A stretch of 32,949 nucleotides of DNA, from NCBI GenBank assembly GCA_017473745.1, contig JAFUJP010000109.1, positions 1 through 32,949 of the forward strand. The letters are read 5' to 3'. Position 1 is the stretch's first letter. Each line of letters starts with the position of its first letter. The translations under genes and the position numbers were made by a program. The notes beneath the pieces are model-generated. The model ran no database searches. It was not told where the DNA came from and saw only the letters and a list, made by a program, of their open reading frames with translations. Below are positions 1 to 7,716 of this stretch, in pieces. The DNA comes from Oscillospiraceae bacterium. GTDB lineage: Bacteria; Bacillota; Clostridia; Oscillospirales; Ruminococcaceae.

Positions 1-3
1 GCG

Positions 4-25
4 TTTCTTTGCACGAGCAAAGAAA
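4..25. repeat. Perfect inverted repeat at the window edge
   Basis: A nine-base arm TTTCTTTGC at 4-12 is followed by a 4-base loop and its exact complement at 17-25. No T-tract follows on the plus strand, so this is more likely part of the neighbouring intergenic repeat cluster than a clean terminator. Confidence 0.6.
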
Positions 26-79
26 TGGGGTAAGTATTACATTTGCCGATATTCACAGACCTGACAGGGTTTCCACCCT

Positions 80-333
80 TTCGTCACCTGCGGTGACACC
101 TCCCCTGATAGGGGAGGCAAACGCTCCGCGTTCTTGGGTTACGGAACGGTCAAGACCGTTCCTTACATTAGATTAAGCGATAACGGCAGACGGAACAGGG
201 TTTACCCTCATCCGTCACGGCTGCGCCGTGCCACCTTCCCCCGGGGGAAGGCTTTAAAGCGCTCCGCGTTCTCGGTTATCCCTCTTTCGTTATCGCTTCG
301 CGATGCCGCCTTCCCCTTTGGGAAGGCATGTAA
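80..333. repeat. Cluster of three two-hairpin intergenic repeat units
   Basis: Three units follow each other, each made of a small hairpin and then a CCTTCCC or CCTCCCC hairpin. Unit 1 has stems 84-88/92-96 and 99-106/110-117. Unit 2 has stems 216-221/225-230 and 234-242/243-251. Unit 3 has stems 292-296/300-304 and 309-315/320-326. Units 1 and 2 are each followed by a CGCTCCGCG-type tail, at 122-130 and 260-268. A short ORF drawn across them is low-complexity repeat, not a gene. The rest of 1-342 holds nothing else that I recognise. The arrangement resembles REP or BIME-type palindromic repeats; related copies lie at 5434-5494 and, degenerate, at 2893-2911. Confidence 0.75.
143..162. repeat. 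GGAACGG hairpin repeat, copy A
   Basis: GGAACGG at 143-149, a six-base TCAAGA loop and CCGTTCC at 156-162, followed by TTACATT. The same element recurs at 5497-5516 and 31289-31308. Confidence 0.7.
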
Positions 334-342
334 ATGATATAT

Positions 343-1425
343 TCACCCAATCGCTTCGATAATCTTTTTATATTTCTCCTCCACAAGCGAAAAATTCATC
401 GCGGGAATATAAATCGCTTCAAGCTCATCGTGAACGGCTTTTGCTTCCTTCATGCAGTCCGCCGCTTCCGCAATAAGCCGGCTTGCCGCCCGAAGGGCAA
501 AGCGAATTTTTATTCTGCGGCGGGCAAATTTCTTCTCATCGGTAAAACGGCAGGCGTGGATTATCCGATAGGGCGCGATTTCGATTTTGTGCCTTTTATT
601 CGCCGTCATAAATCCAAGCCGCAGAGAAGGAATAAATATATGTTCAATTTTTTCCGAAGGAAAAATCGGGCATCGGCAGGTGATGATATCAAGACCATGC
701 TCAAGGGCGGTTTTCCTCACCGTATTCATAAAAATCCGCGAAGCTGCGCCGCAGTCATCGTCAATAACATAAACTCTGTCGCACAGGATCTTTGGCGTTT
801 CATTAAAGAAAAAAACGCCTTTATCGGTAACCGCACTTAAAAAACGCTGTTTTTCTGTTCCGCTTCTATGCTGCTTTTTCCCGAATTCCCGCATACAGAG
901 CCGAATTGCCGTTTTTGATACTTTTTCCTGATGAACACTTTCCATTCCAAGCCGCGCCGCTTCATCAAGAAGGTTTGCGGCGGCGGCAATATAGCGCCGG
1001 GCTTCTTCGTGCATGCGGCGGTTCGCATCAAAAAGCTCCACCGCTTTTTCCCTATGCTCGCGGATAATTTCTTCGTTCCAGCAATCACAAAGCGAAACCG
1101 TCGTTTCATAGGCTCCGGGATATTTCGGTTCCACCGCATGGGGCAAAGTTGCATCAAGAACGGCGAATTTTCCATCCGCAGTTATAACCGCATCAAGCGA
1201 ATTTGTATCCGCGCTGCAATAAACAAGCTCGGTGCTCACTCCTTTTTCTTTGAGCACCGACGCAGTTTTTTTGAGCACGGTGGATTTTCCCGTTCCGGGA
1301 CCTCCCTTCAAAAGAAAACAGCGGCCTTTCGGCGCGGCGGCAAAAAGCTGATCGAATTTTGAATAATATCCCTTCGGGGCGTTTGCCCCGAGAAACCAGC
1401 AAGGCATACCTTCAAGATTAGGCAT
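343..1425 (-). CDS. P-loop ATPase of the PRK06851-like family
   Basis: The protein of about 360 residues has a Walker A motif GGPGTGKST at residues 41-49 and a following segment that runs as an ATP-binding core. Overall length and layout match the PRK06851-type ATPases that are common in Clostridia and have no agreed function. No signal peptide or membrane segment is seen, so it should be cytoplasmic. The open frame extends 12 codons further upstream, but the ATG at 1425 has a GGAGGGAGGAG ribosome site about 7 bases before it, which decides the start. It is the last gene of a minus-strand group with the small protein at 1544-1750 and the membrane protein ending at 1804, and it runs into the repeat cluster. 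Family assignment is from memory of the pattern; the substrate is unknown. Confidence 0.82.
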   Translation of the reverse strand: MPNLEGMPCWFLGANAPKGYYSKFDQLFAAAPKGRCFLLKGGPGTGKSTVLKKTASVLKEKGVSTELVYCSADTNSLDAVITADGKFAVLDATLPHAVEPKYPGAYETTVSLCDCWNEEIIREHREKAVELFDANRRMHEEARRYIAAAANLLDEAARLGMESVHQEKVSKTAIRLCMREFGKKQHRSGTEKQRFLSAVTDKGVFFFNETPKILCDRVYVIDDDCGAASRIFMNTVRKTALEHGLDIITCRCPIFPSEKIEHIFIPSLRLGFMTANKRHKIEIAPYRIIHACRFTDEKKFARRRIKIRFALRAASRLIAEAADCMKEAKAVHDELEAIYIPAMNFSLVEEKYKKIIEAIG

Positions 1426-1543
1426 TATGTATCTCCTCCCTCCGTAATTCATTTTATTCACCGAAAGGATTCTCTGTTAATATGTAAGCGGAAAAGCACC
1501 GAAAACTCCGCCTTCCCGCCGGAAACTTTTCTTTCCACCGAAA

Positions 1544-1750
1544 TCAAAGGGTATCCATCATGCCGGATTCCGGGTCACGCCGGGACGCATCGAGCCGGCG
1601 CATTTCCTCTTTTGAACCTATGGTATTCATATGAGTAAGGATGCGTTCCTGCTGCATAGGATTAAACGATTCAAAAGGTTTAACGCGTTTATGGTCGTTT
1701 TCAAACGCCGGGCCGCCGCGGTTTTTAAGTTTCTCTCTGTTACTGCTCAT
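1544..1750 (-). CDS. Small basic hypothetical protein (68 aa)
   Basis: I do not recognise this protein. It is 68 residues long, very hydrophilic, rich in Arg, Lys, Glu and Met, with no Cys, no membrane segment and no motif I can name. The GTG three codons upstream is an alternative start, but a GAGGTG ribosome site lies six bases before the ATG at 1750, so the shorter form is preferred. It sits 53 bases downstream of a CmpB-like membrane protein on the same strand and could share its transcript. The good ribosome site and the fit between neighbours argue that it is a real gene. Confidence 0.55.
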   Translation of the reverse strand: MSSNREKLKNRGGPAFENDHKRVKPFESFNPMQQERILTHMNTIGSKEEMRRLDASRRDPESGMMDTL

Positions 1751-1803
1751 CTTTTTCACCTCGGCATTATTTTTGACCGAAGTTTGTTTTATATTCCGAA
1801 AAA

Positions 1804-2211
1804 TTATGGCAGAGCTTTTTTCGGTGAAAACATTTTTCCGCCCGAAATCAATTTTTCAAAAACCGAAACGATAAAACTTATCCCGCACCAAAGAATGCTG
1901 TATATCGGGCATATCTGGCCCAGGATATTGCCGGGAACGGATGAATAATCCCAAACTCCCATTCCGAGCATAAGATTAAAAATCACCCCGAAAACAAATT
2001 CAACGGCGGTAATTATCCCGCCGCCGACTATGGATTTGAAATAATGGGGCGCGTTTTTAAGTTTTTTGAATGTTTTTGTCAAAATCAAAAGAGAAATTCC
2101 GCCGGCGGCGGCCATGCTCCAATGGCTGTGACCGCGCCAAAGAACTTCCAGCAAAAAATACCCCACGGCGCCGAAAATAAAAATTCCGCCGTCTTTTTTC
2201 ATTTTTTCCAT
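1804..2211 (-). CDS. CmpB-like integral membrane protein (putative ABC-transporter type IV, PF06541-like)
   Basis: The protein is about 135 residues with four likely membrane-spanning segments and a short basic N-terminus. The central motif VWDYSSVPGNILGQICP and the following YSILWCG stretch are typical of the small CmpB-like family (ABC_trans_CmpB). Despite the family name, no ATPase or binding-protein gene is next to it, so a transport role is only a family label. The start is uncertain: GTG at 2220 extends the frame by three codons, whereas ATG at 2211 has a weak GGGTG about six bases upstream. It lies upstream of the small protein at 1544-1750 on the same strand. Confidence 0.75.
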   Translation of the reverse strand: MEKMKKDGGIFIFGAVGYFLLEVLWRGHSHWSMAAAGGISLLILTKTFKKLKNAPHYFKSIVGGGIITAVEFVFGVIFNLMLGMGVWDYSSVPGNILGQICPIYSILWCGISFIVSVFEKLISGGKMFSPKKALP

Positions 2212-2292
2212 TTTCTTCACCCGAAAAATATTTTTTCCGCAAAAGAAAAATAAATCCGAGGTAAAAAAAGGGTTTTATTGCGTTTTCGTCTT

Positions 2293-2301
2293 TGGTATAA
2301 T
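2293..2301 (+). promoter_or_regulatory. Extended -10 promoter for the FlaR-like kinase
   Basis: TGG followed directly by TATAAT (2296-2301) is a perfect extended -10 element. No good -35 lies 16-18 bases upstream, which extended -10 promoters tolerate. The predicted transcript would start near 2308, about 48 bases before the TTG start at 2356. Confidence 0.55.
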
Positions 2302-2355
2302 TAATGTCAGAGTATGAAAATTTTCCATCTTTTCGTCATTTGCGGAGGTGTTTTT

Positions 2356-2853
2356 TTGAAAAGAATTCTTGTAATCGGTGGAAATGGAAGCGGCAAAAGC
2401 ACTTTTTCAAAAAAACTTGCCGAAAAAACCGGTTTGCCCCTTGTGCATCTCGATAAAATATTCTGGCGCGGAAACTGGGAATACATTCCCCGGGAAGAAT
2501 TTGACAACCTCCTTGATGAAGAACTGAAAAAGGACGAATGGATAATCGACGGGAATTATGAGCGCACCCTTGAAAGGCGCCTTTCGTTTTGCGATACCGT
2601 TTTCTATTTTGATTTCCCGACGGTCGCCTGCCTTCTTGGCGTTACAGAAAGAGTCATAAAAAACTACGGCAGAACAAGGGATGACATGGGCGGAAACTGC
2701 CCCGAAAAATTCGATTTTGAGTTTTACAAAGCTATTCTGCGTTTCAACAGGAAAAACCGCCCGAAAACGAAAGCCCTTCTCGAAAAACACAAACCGGAAG
2801 TCATCGTTTTCAAAAACCGTAAGCAGGTTGAAGAATATCTCGAAAATATATGA
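2356..2853 (+). CDS. FlaR-like P-loop nucleoside/nucleotide kinase (DNA topology modulation protein family)
   Basis: This 165-residue cytoplasmic protein begins with a Walker A motif GGNGSGKST (residues 7-15). It then shows the LDKIFWRGNW segment, the DGNY motif and the aromatic YFDFP segment typical of adenylate-kinase-like proteins annotated FlaR or topology modulation protein. The family is expected to phosphorylate a small nucleotide-like substrate, but the substrate is not established. The start chosen is TTG at 2356, because GGAGGTG ends five bases before it. The ATG at 2314 would add 14 residues without a ribosome site and would lie very close to the predicted transcript start. A run of seven Ts lies between the ribosome site and the second base of the start codon. 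Confidence 0.85.
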   Translation: MKRILVIGGNGSGKSTFSKKLAEKTGLPLVHLDKIFWRGNWEYIPREEFDNLLDEELKKDEWIIDGNYERTLERRLSFCDTVFYFDFPTVACLLGVTERVIKNYGRTRDDMGGNCPEKFDFEFYKAILRFNRKNRPKTKALLEKHKPEVIVFKNRKQVEEYLENI

Positions 2854-2892
2854 TTTTCATTTTTGCAAACCCCTCGGCCCCCTTTTGCGACA

Positions 2893-2911
2893 GCTCCCCG
2901 GTCAGGGGAGC
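2893..2911. repeat. Degenerate copy of the CTCCCC hairpin repeat
   Basis: GCTCCCC at 2893-2899 and GGGGAGC at 2905-2911 enclose a five-base loop, matching the second hairpin of the unit at 80-130. No T-tract follows, so it is not a convincing terminator for the kinase gene just upstream. Confidence 0.5.
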
Positions 2912-2966
2912 CAAGCTGGCGGATTATATTCACCCCCACAGTGAATAATAGCGCCGGCACAAAGCA

Positions 2967-2996
2967 TTGACGGCATTATTATGAAAATGATATAAT
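2967..2996 (+). promoter_or_regulatory. Sigma-A type promoter for the flavin reductase gene
   Basis: TTGACG (2967-2972) and TATAAT (2991-2996) are separated by 18 bases. The predicted start of transcription is near 3003, leaving a leader of about 26 bases that contains a CCGGAGGAAAAT ribosome site. Confidence 0.75.
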
Positions 2997-3028
2997 AAAA
3001 TATAAAAAATAAATTTCCGGAGGAAAAT

Positions 3029-3622
3029 ATGGCTAAACAAGTTTGGAAACCTTCAACCCTTCTCTCTCCCCTTCCTGCGGCGCTCGTAACCTGCGGCACC
3101 CTTGAAGAACCCAACGTGCTCACCGTTGCATGGACCGGCATCATTAACTCCAGCCCGGCTATGACCTATGTTTCCATCCGCCCCGAAAGATGGAGCCATC
3201 ATCTTATCGCCGAAAGCGGCGAATTCGTTATAAACGTCACCACCGATTCTCTCGTTCGCGCGGCAGATTTTTGCGGCGTGCGTTCCGGCAAGGATACGGA
3301 TAAATTTGCGGAAATGAAGCTTACCGCCCTTCCCGCTTCGCAGGTTTCCGCACCGATCATTGCCCAAAGCCCCATTTCCCTTGAATGCAAGGTCACCGAG
3401 GTAAAGCACCTCGGCAGCCACGATATGTTCATTGCCGAAATCGTTGCCGTTGACGTTGACGACAAATATCTTGACGAGGACGGCAAGCTCGACCTTCGCA
3501 AGGCGGGCATTATGTTCTATTCCCACGGCGAATATTTCGCCCAGGGCAAAAAAATCGGCCAGATGGGCTATTCCGTCAAGAAAAAACGCCCCAAGAACCC
3601 GAAAATTCAAAAGAAAAAATAA
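3029..3622 (+). CDS. Flavin reductase-like FMN-binding protein (flavoredoxin type)
   Basis: The 197-residue protein has the FMN-binding split-barrel layout of the flavin reductase-like domain: an N-terminal PLPAALVTCG strand, NVLTVAWTG, and SIRPERWSHHLI, followed by a segment with EFVINV and DFCGVRSGKD. Proteins of this type bind FMN and often shuttle electrons in anaerobes; the partner cannot be read from the sequence. The C-terminal 20 residues are highly basic and rich in Lys and Pro, a likely flexible tail. The ATG at 3029 has a GGAGG site five to six bases upstream and a near-consensus promoter. It is followed after one base by an APH-fold kinase gene, so the two are probably cotranscribed. 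Confidence 0.9.
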   Translation: MAKQVWKPSTLLSPLPAALVTCGTLEEPNVLTVAWTGIINSSPAMTYVSIRPERWSHHLIAESGEFVINVTTDSLVRAADFCGVRSGKDTDKFAEMKLTALPASQVSAPIIAQSPISLECKVTEVKHLGSHDMFIAEIVAVDVDDKYLDEDGKLDLRKAGIMFYSHGEYFAQGKKIGQMGYSVKKKRPKNPKIQKKK

Positions 3623-3623
3623 A

Positions 3624-4469
3624 ATGGCAAATATCTTTCCCGAAAAATGGCGCGAAACCTGCGACCCATTTTCGCTTGATTATAAAAACTTCAAGCCCCT
3701 TGAAATTCTCGGCTATCCCCATGCGGGCAACGATGTTTTTCGCATGAGTGGGCTTTTTGAAGGAAGAGAAATAACCGCTTTTGTTAAAGCCGCCCGCCAA
3801 AAAGGCGCCGATATAGAAAACGAAGTCGCCGTTCTGGCCAATCTTGATTTTCCCTGCGTTCCGAAAGTTATAGATTTCGGCTTCGGCGAAAAATCTTTTT
3901 CCGTAACGGAGGAACTCCCCGGCGAAAGGCTTTCCATGATAGTCGGCGAAAACGCCGGCCTTGCTTCGCTTTCTTATATGGAAGAATACGGCGAAACCCT
4001 TGCAAAGCTTCATTCTCTCGAAATCAATGCCGATACGGTTGCCGAAAGGCGCTTTTTCAGCGTGCCTTCTTTCGAACTGCTTGAAAAGCTCGGTCTTTCG
4101 TATCTCGGAGATTTCTTTTCGGATGCGCCGAAAAATCCCGCAAAATGTTTCTGCCACGGTGATTTTCATTACGCAAACATTCTTTGGAAAGATCACCGCA
4201 TAAGCGGGATACTCGATTTTGAGCTTTCCGGCATCGGCAACCGGGATTTTGATATTGCATGGGCGATAATTCTTCGCCCGGGTCAAAAATTCCTCAAAAC
4301 CGAAGAAGAGCGGCGTGCTTTTCTTTCCGGTTATTCAAAATACGGCGAATACGACCCCGCCGCAGTCCGCTTTTATATGGCGCAGATATACCCTTATTTC
4401 CTCGAATTCAGCCAAAATGACGAGGAATATTGCGATTATGTGAAAGGCTGGCTCGCGGGACTTAAATAA
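3624..4469 (+). CDS. Aminoglycoside/choline-type phosphotransferase (APH fold)
   Basis: The 281-residue protein belongs to the APH-type kinase family. The catalytic loop reads HGDFHYAN (His, Asp and Asn in the usual HxDxxxxN order) and is followed by ILDFELSGIG, which supplies the metal-binding Asp. Family members phosphorylate small molecules such as aminoglycosides, choline, homoserine or sugars, so drug resistance should not be assumed. The open frame could start at 3432, but that would overlap most of the flavin reductase gene. The ATG at 3624, one base after its stop, gives a normal family N-terminus. The ribosome site there is weak and A-rich, consistent with translational coupling to the upstream gene. 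Confidence 0.85.
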   Translation: MANIFPEKWRETCDPFSLDYKNFKPLEILGYPHAGNDVFRMSGLFEGREITAFVKAARQKGADIENEVAVLANLDFPCVPKVIDFGFGEKSFSVTEELPGERLSMIVGENAGLASLSYMEEYGETLAKLHSLEINADTVAERRFFSVPSFELLEKLGLSYLGDFFSDAPKNPAKCFCHGDFHYANILWKDHRISGILDFELSGIGNRDFDIAWAIILRPGQKFLKTEEERRAFLSGYSKYGEYDPAAVRFYMAQIYPYFLEFSQNDEEYCDYVKGWLAGLK

Positions 4470-4480
4470 AGCAAAACAAC

Positions 4481-4516
4481 GAACCGTCACCGCAATTCGT
4501 CTTGCTGTGACGGTTC
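4481..4516 (+). terminator. Stem-loop after the APH-fold gene
   Basis: GAACCGTCAC (4481-4490) pairs with GTGACGGTTC (4507-4516) around a 16-base loop. The T-tract begins about ten bases later, after TTGTATAA, so efficiency is doubtful. Confidence 0.45.
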
Positions 4517-4574
4517 TTGTATAATTTTTTATGTGAAACACATTACCGACAAATAAGTTTTTAGGAGTATCATT

Positions 4575-5366
4575 ATGGACAGAAAAGATATATTAAACGA
4601 CTATTACAGTGATTGGAACGAAGATGACAGGCTTCTGTCCCGCTTTGGACAGGTCGAGTTTTTAACAACTATCCGATTTATTGAGAAATATTTAAAGCCC
4701 GGAATGAAAATATTGGAAGTTGGCGCCGGAACCGGAAGATATTCCCACTATTTTGCAAGAAAAGGCTATACCGTTGACGCTGTGGAATTGGTTGAAAGAA
4801 ATATTGTCGGATTCAAGGAAAAAACCTTGCCGAATGAAAAGGTAAATGTTTATCAAGGCGATGCCGTAAATCTCTGCATGGCAAAAGATAATGATTATGA
4901 CATCGTTTTGCACTTAGGACCGATGTATCATCTTTCCAATGAATCCGAGCGAAAAGCAGCGATAAGCGAAGCCCTTAGAGTAACCAAACCTAACGGAATA
5001 GTTTTTATGGCATATATCCTGAACGAAATGACTGTGATAAATTACTTTTTCAGAAACGGACACATCAATGAAAAAGAGGCAAGAGAAGATATCATATCTT
5101 CGGATTGGCGATTAACAGAAAACAAAAGAAAGCACCTTGCTTTCTATCGAATCGAAGATATCAATGCGCTTATGAATGAATTTAATGTGAACCGCCTTCA
5201 CTTGGTTGGAACAGAAATGTTATCCGGAGGAATCAGAGAATTATTATCGGAAATGTCTGATGAAGAATTTTTCTACTACACAGAATACATTTATTCTATT
5301 TGTGAGCGCACCGATATGATAGGAATGTCCGGTCATTTATTGGATATATTTGAAAAGAAGCAATAA
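4575..5366 (+). CDS. Class I SAM-dependent methyltransferase
   Basis: The 263-residue protein shows the Rossmann-type SAM-binding motif I ILEVGAGTGRYSHYFA near residue 46, an acidic VDAVEL at the end of the second strand, and LHLGPMYHL at the motif IV position. The C-terminal half is helical and probably binds the substrate, which is unknown. It is cytoplasmic. The ATG at 4575 follows TTAGGAG at a spacing of about eight bases. The gene is richer in A and T and uses more A/T-ending codons than its neighbours, and it is isolated by a stem-loop upstream and a strong terminator downstream. I read this as a possible horizontally acquired single-gene insertion. Confidence 0.85.
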   Translation: MDRKDILNDYYSDWNEDDRLLSRFGQVEFLTTIRFIEKYLKPGMKILEVGAGTGRYSHYFARKGYTVDAVELVERNIVGFKEKTLPNEKVNVYQGDAVNLCMAKDNDYDIVLHLGPMYHLSNESERKAAISEALRVTKPNGIVFMAYILNEMTVINYFFRNGHINEKEAREDIISSDWRLTENKRKHLAFYRIEDINALMNEFNVNRLHLVGTEMLSGGIRELLSEMSDEEFFYYTEYIYSICERTDMIGMSGHLLDIFEKKQ

Positions 5367-5390
5367 AATATTTCATACCGCACAAATTAT

Positions 5391-5427
5391 AAAAAGCCAA
5401 GCTGTAAATTTCAGCTTGGCTTTTTTT
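5391..5427 (+). terminator. Strong intrinsic terminator after the methyltransferase
   Basis: AGCCAAGCTG and CAGCTTGGCT arms (5395-5404 and 5412-5421) enclose a seven-base loop. Seven Ts end the hairpin, and five As precede it, so it may act in both directions. Confidence 0.85.
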
Positions 5428-5433
5428 GTAATT

Positions 5434-5494
5434 TACCCTCATCCGTCTTCGCCGCAAAGCGGCGAATCCACCTTCCCCCAAGGGAAGGCTTTAA
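5434..5494. repeat. Two-hairpin intergenic repeat, second full copy
   Basis: This copy matches the unit at 203-257: the flanks TACCCTCATCCGTC, CCACCTTCCCC and GGAAGGCTTTAAA are shared. The first hairpin differs completely in sequence (TTCGCCGC/GCGGCGAA at 5448-5455/5459-5466 against CACGGC/GCCGTG) but is again perfectly paired, so structure rather than sequence is conserved. Confidence 0.8.
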
Positions 5495-5496
5495 AC

Positions 5497-5516
5497 GGAA
5501 CGGTCAAGATCGTTTC
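5497..5516. repeat. GGAACGG hairpin repeat, degenerate copy B
   Basis: GGAACGG at 5497-5503 is followed by TCAAGA and by TCGTTTC, a right arm with two changes relative to copy A at 143-162. It directly follows a two-hairpin repeat unit. Confidence 0.6.
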
Positions 5517-5522
5517 ATACGG

Positions 5523-6482
5523 TTAACCGATATCATTAAAATCATAGAATCTGCCTTCGCCGTTTTCAAGAAGCTCCATGGCAACGAAAGCCTGCATGCA
5601 TTGATCCGATGCCATGGCGTTTTCCTGCGTACCGAGTGTATGGCAAAAAGCGCCGCCGCCGAGATAGTACTGCATGATATAAGAACCTATCCAGCCTTCC
5701 TCTTTGATAAACCGCTCGTCGGTGCGGATATCAATGCCGATGGAAGAAAGCGCAATGACAACCTGCGCGGCAGTCTGGACGTTTTCGCTTTCCCAGGCGT
5801 AAAAACCGCCGTCGGGCTTCTGAACTTCCGAAAGATGCGCAACCGCCCTTTCTATGGCGGCGGTAACTTCCTCGTTTTCTCCGTAATAAGGCGCAAGGGC
5901 CTGTATGGCCTGGGCGGTCATATCAACGTCCGGTTTTTCGCCCATAAGCGCCCAGCCGCCGCCTTCATATTCCTCGTCGAGCAGATGCTGAATAAGCTTT
6001 TCGCGGCTTACGTTGCCTTCGGGTATCTCATATCCGACAGAATCAAGGGAAAGAAGCGCAAAAATACTGCCGGGTATGCCCTGATGGGTGACAAAATCGT
6101 AATCGGTATAGCTTTCGAGCAGGTTATATCCCGCAACGTCGGTCGGGTCTTTACCTATGGCAGCAAGGGTAAGAACAGCCCTTGAATAGCTTCCGTGCTT
6201 GGTTCCGCTCAAAACGCCGTCATTTTCGGTAAGAGTATTGCAAAGATTTTCGTAATAGGTATCGAACCAGCCCTCGGGGATTTCTGCGCCGCCCCTTGCG
6301 GCAACAATCACGGTCCATTCGCCGTTTATATGGTTATGCCCCGGGTTCGGCGCTTCTTCGATTATATGCGCCATGGTATCCGCCGCAACCTCGGAAAAAT
6401 CGTAATCCGTCCCGATTTTTTCCGCCTTGCACCCGGAAAAAACGAGAACAAATATAATTACAAGAGCTAAAAGTTTTTTCAA
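5523..6482 (-). CDS. Secreted lipoprotein with prenyltransferase/squalene-oxidase-like repeats
   Basis: The 319-residue protein starts with a lipoprotein signal peptide: a KKLL basic end, a hydrophobic core and the lipobox FSGC with Cys at residue 18, so it should be lipid-anchored outside the membrane. The mature part contains repeated alpha/alpha-toroid segments marked by GGGWAL, DGGFYAWE and GGGAFCH, each paired with a helix of the TAQAIQAL or TAAQVVIAL type. That pattern is shared with terpenoid cyclase-like and cobalamin-binding-like extracellular proteins; enzymatic activity is not implied. The start is TTG at 6482, with GGGAG nine bases upstream and a T-rich spacer. It is divergent from ylbJ. 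Confidence 0.78.
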   Translation of the reverse strand: MKKLLALVIIFVLVFSGCKAEKIGTDYDFSEVAADTMAHIIEEAPNPGHNHINGEWTVIVAARGGAEIPEGWFDTYYENLCNTLTENDGVLSGTKHGSYSRAVLTLAAIGKDPTDVAGYNLLESYTDYDFVTHQGIPGSIFALLSLDSVGYEIPEGNVSREKLIQHLLDEEYEGGGWALMGEKPDVDMTAQAIQALAPYYGENEEVTAAIERAVAHLSEVQKPDGGFYAWESENVQTAAQVVIALSSIGIDIRTDERFIKEEGWIGSYIMQYYLGGGAFCHTLGTQENAMASDQCMQAFVAMELLENGEGRFYDFNDIG

Positions 6483-6600
6483 AAAACCACACTCCCTTTC
6501 TAATCAAAAAAATTTTTTCATAAGATAATGATATCATATCGCGCCCACTCTATCAAGGGGTACGAATTGTTCCAAACTTGCTGAAAAAGGGATGGTTTTT

Positions 6601-7716
6601 TTGAACAGGCGAAATTTTTTTACGGCACTTTTGGCTTCCGCCATGGGCGCAATGCTTTTGCTGAAAAGCGCCGATCTCGGCGATGGCATCAGAAAAGGGC
6701 TGTATATCTGCTCGTATTCGGTGATTCCGGCGCTTTTTCCGTTTATGGCGCTTTCTGTTTTTATCTGCAAAAGCGCCGCGGCGGATTTTTTCGCGGCGGC
6801 ACTTCGCCCCATAACCCGGCTTCTTAAAATTCCCGCCGCCTGCGGCGGAGCTCTTTTAGCCGCGGTCATCGGCGGTTATCCCGCCGCCGCAAAATGTATA
6901 TCCGACCTTGCGGCGGAAGGGATTCTCGAACGGAAAACCGCCGCAAAAATGCTTTGTTATTGTGTAAATGCCGGCCCGCCTTTTCTTATAAGCGCTGTCG
7001 GCATAGCCGTTTTCGGGAGCATCAAAATCGGTTTTCTGCTTTTTGCGGCGCAGTTTCTTTCTTCTGCGGTGATTGCCTTGGCAATTTCTGCCTTTTCCGA
7101 AAAAGCGCCGAAAGACCCGTTGGCTTTTTCGCCCGTTTTGCGAAAAAACAATGCCGCCTGCCTTATTGAATCCATAATTTCCGCGGCGGAAAGTTGTTTT
7201 CGGATGTGCGCTTTCATCGTTATTGCCTGCGGCGCTCTTGAGCTTGTTTTTGAAGGCGCGGCTTTTTCCAAAGTTTCGGCTGACCCCGCCGCAAGGGCCG
7301 TTTTCACCGGATTTTTTGAGGTCACCGCCGGGGCGCTTGCCTGCGGCGAAATCGAAGGATTTTCGGCGGTTATTATCGCCGGGGCGCTTTCTTCCTTTTC
7401 GGGGATTTCTGTTATGCTCCAGGTGGCGGCAGTGACGGATGAGAGCAAAATCCCCCTTGCCCCTTTTGTGATTTCCCGCTTTTTTCATGCGGGCATAACT
7501 GCCGGGCTTCTTCGGCTGTTCCTTGCCTTTTCCGGGGATTCCGTCGCGGCTTTTTCTGCCAAAGGCGGAAGCATTGAAGCGGTTCTTTCCGCTTCCGCGC
7601 CGGCGGCGGTGAGCCTTCTCTGCATGGCGTCGCTCTTCCTTCTTTCGGTCGTTCCGCCGAAAAGTGAAAAAGAACCTTTTTTCAAAAGACTTCGTCAGGC
7701 GGTTCCCAAAAAATAA
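6601..7716 (+). CDS. ylbJ: YlbJ-type sporulation integral membrane protein
   Basis: The protein of about 371 residues is almost entirely hydrophobic, with eight or more membrane segments. The diagnostic stretch GGYPAAAKCISDL, followed by ERKTAAKMLCYCVNAGPP, matches the YlbJ family with its nucleoside-recognition (Gate) domains. In Bacillus subtilis ylbJ is a sporulation gene, so this supports an endospore-forming lineage. The TTG at 6601 follows AGGGATGG with five Ts between them. The ATG at 6592 is part of that ribosome site and is too close to any other one. It is convergent with the dockerin gene and shares a bidirectional terminator with it. Confidence 0.85.
   Translation: MNRRNFFTALLASAMGAMLLLKSADLGDGIRKGLYICSYSVIPALFPFMALSVFICKSAAADFFAAALRPITRLLKIPAACGGALLAAVIGGYPAAAKCISDLAAEGILERKTAAKMLCYCVNAGPPFLISAVGIAVFGSIKIGFLLFAAQFLSSAVIALAISAFSEKAPKDPLAFSPVLRKNNAACLIESIISAAESCFRMCAFIVIACGALELVFEGAAFSKVSADPAARAVFTGFFEVTAGALACGEIEGFSAVIIAGALSSFSGISVMLQVAAVTDESKIPLAPFVISRFFHAGITAGLLRLFLAFSGDSVAAFSAKGGSIEAVLSASAPAAVSLLCMASLFLLSVVPPKSEKEPFFKRLRQAVPKK

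Noticed and set aside
134..337. 67-codon ORF across the repeat cluster
   Set aside because: It is composed of hairpin repeats and has no ribosome site.
3432..3623. Upstream extension of the APH-fold gene
   Set aside because: It overlaps the flavin reductase gene almost to its middle; the ATG one base after that gene's stop gives the normal family N-terminus.
3624..4469. Antibiotic-resistance aminoglycoside kinase
   Set aside because: The APH fold covers many metabolic kinases, and nothing in sequence or context shows an aminoglycoside substrate.
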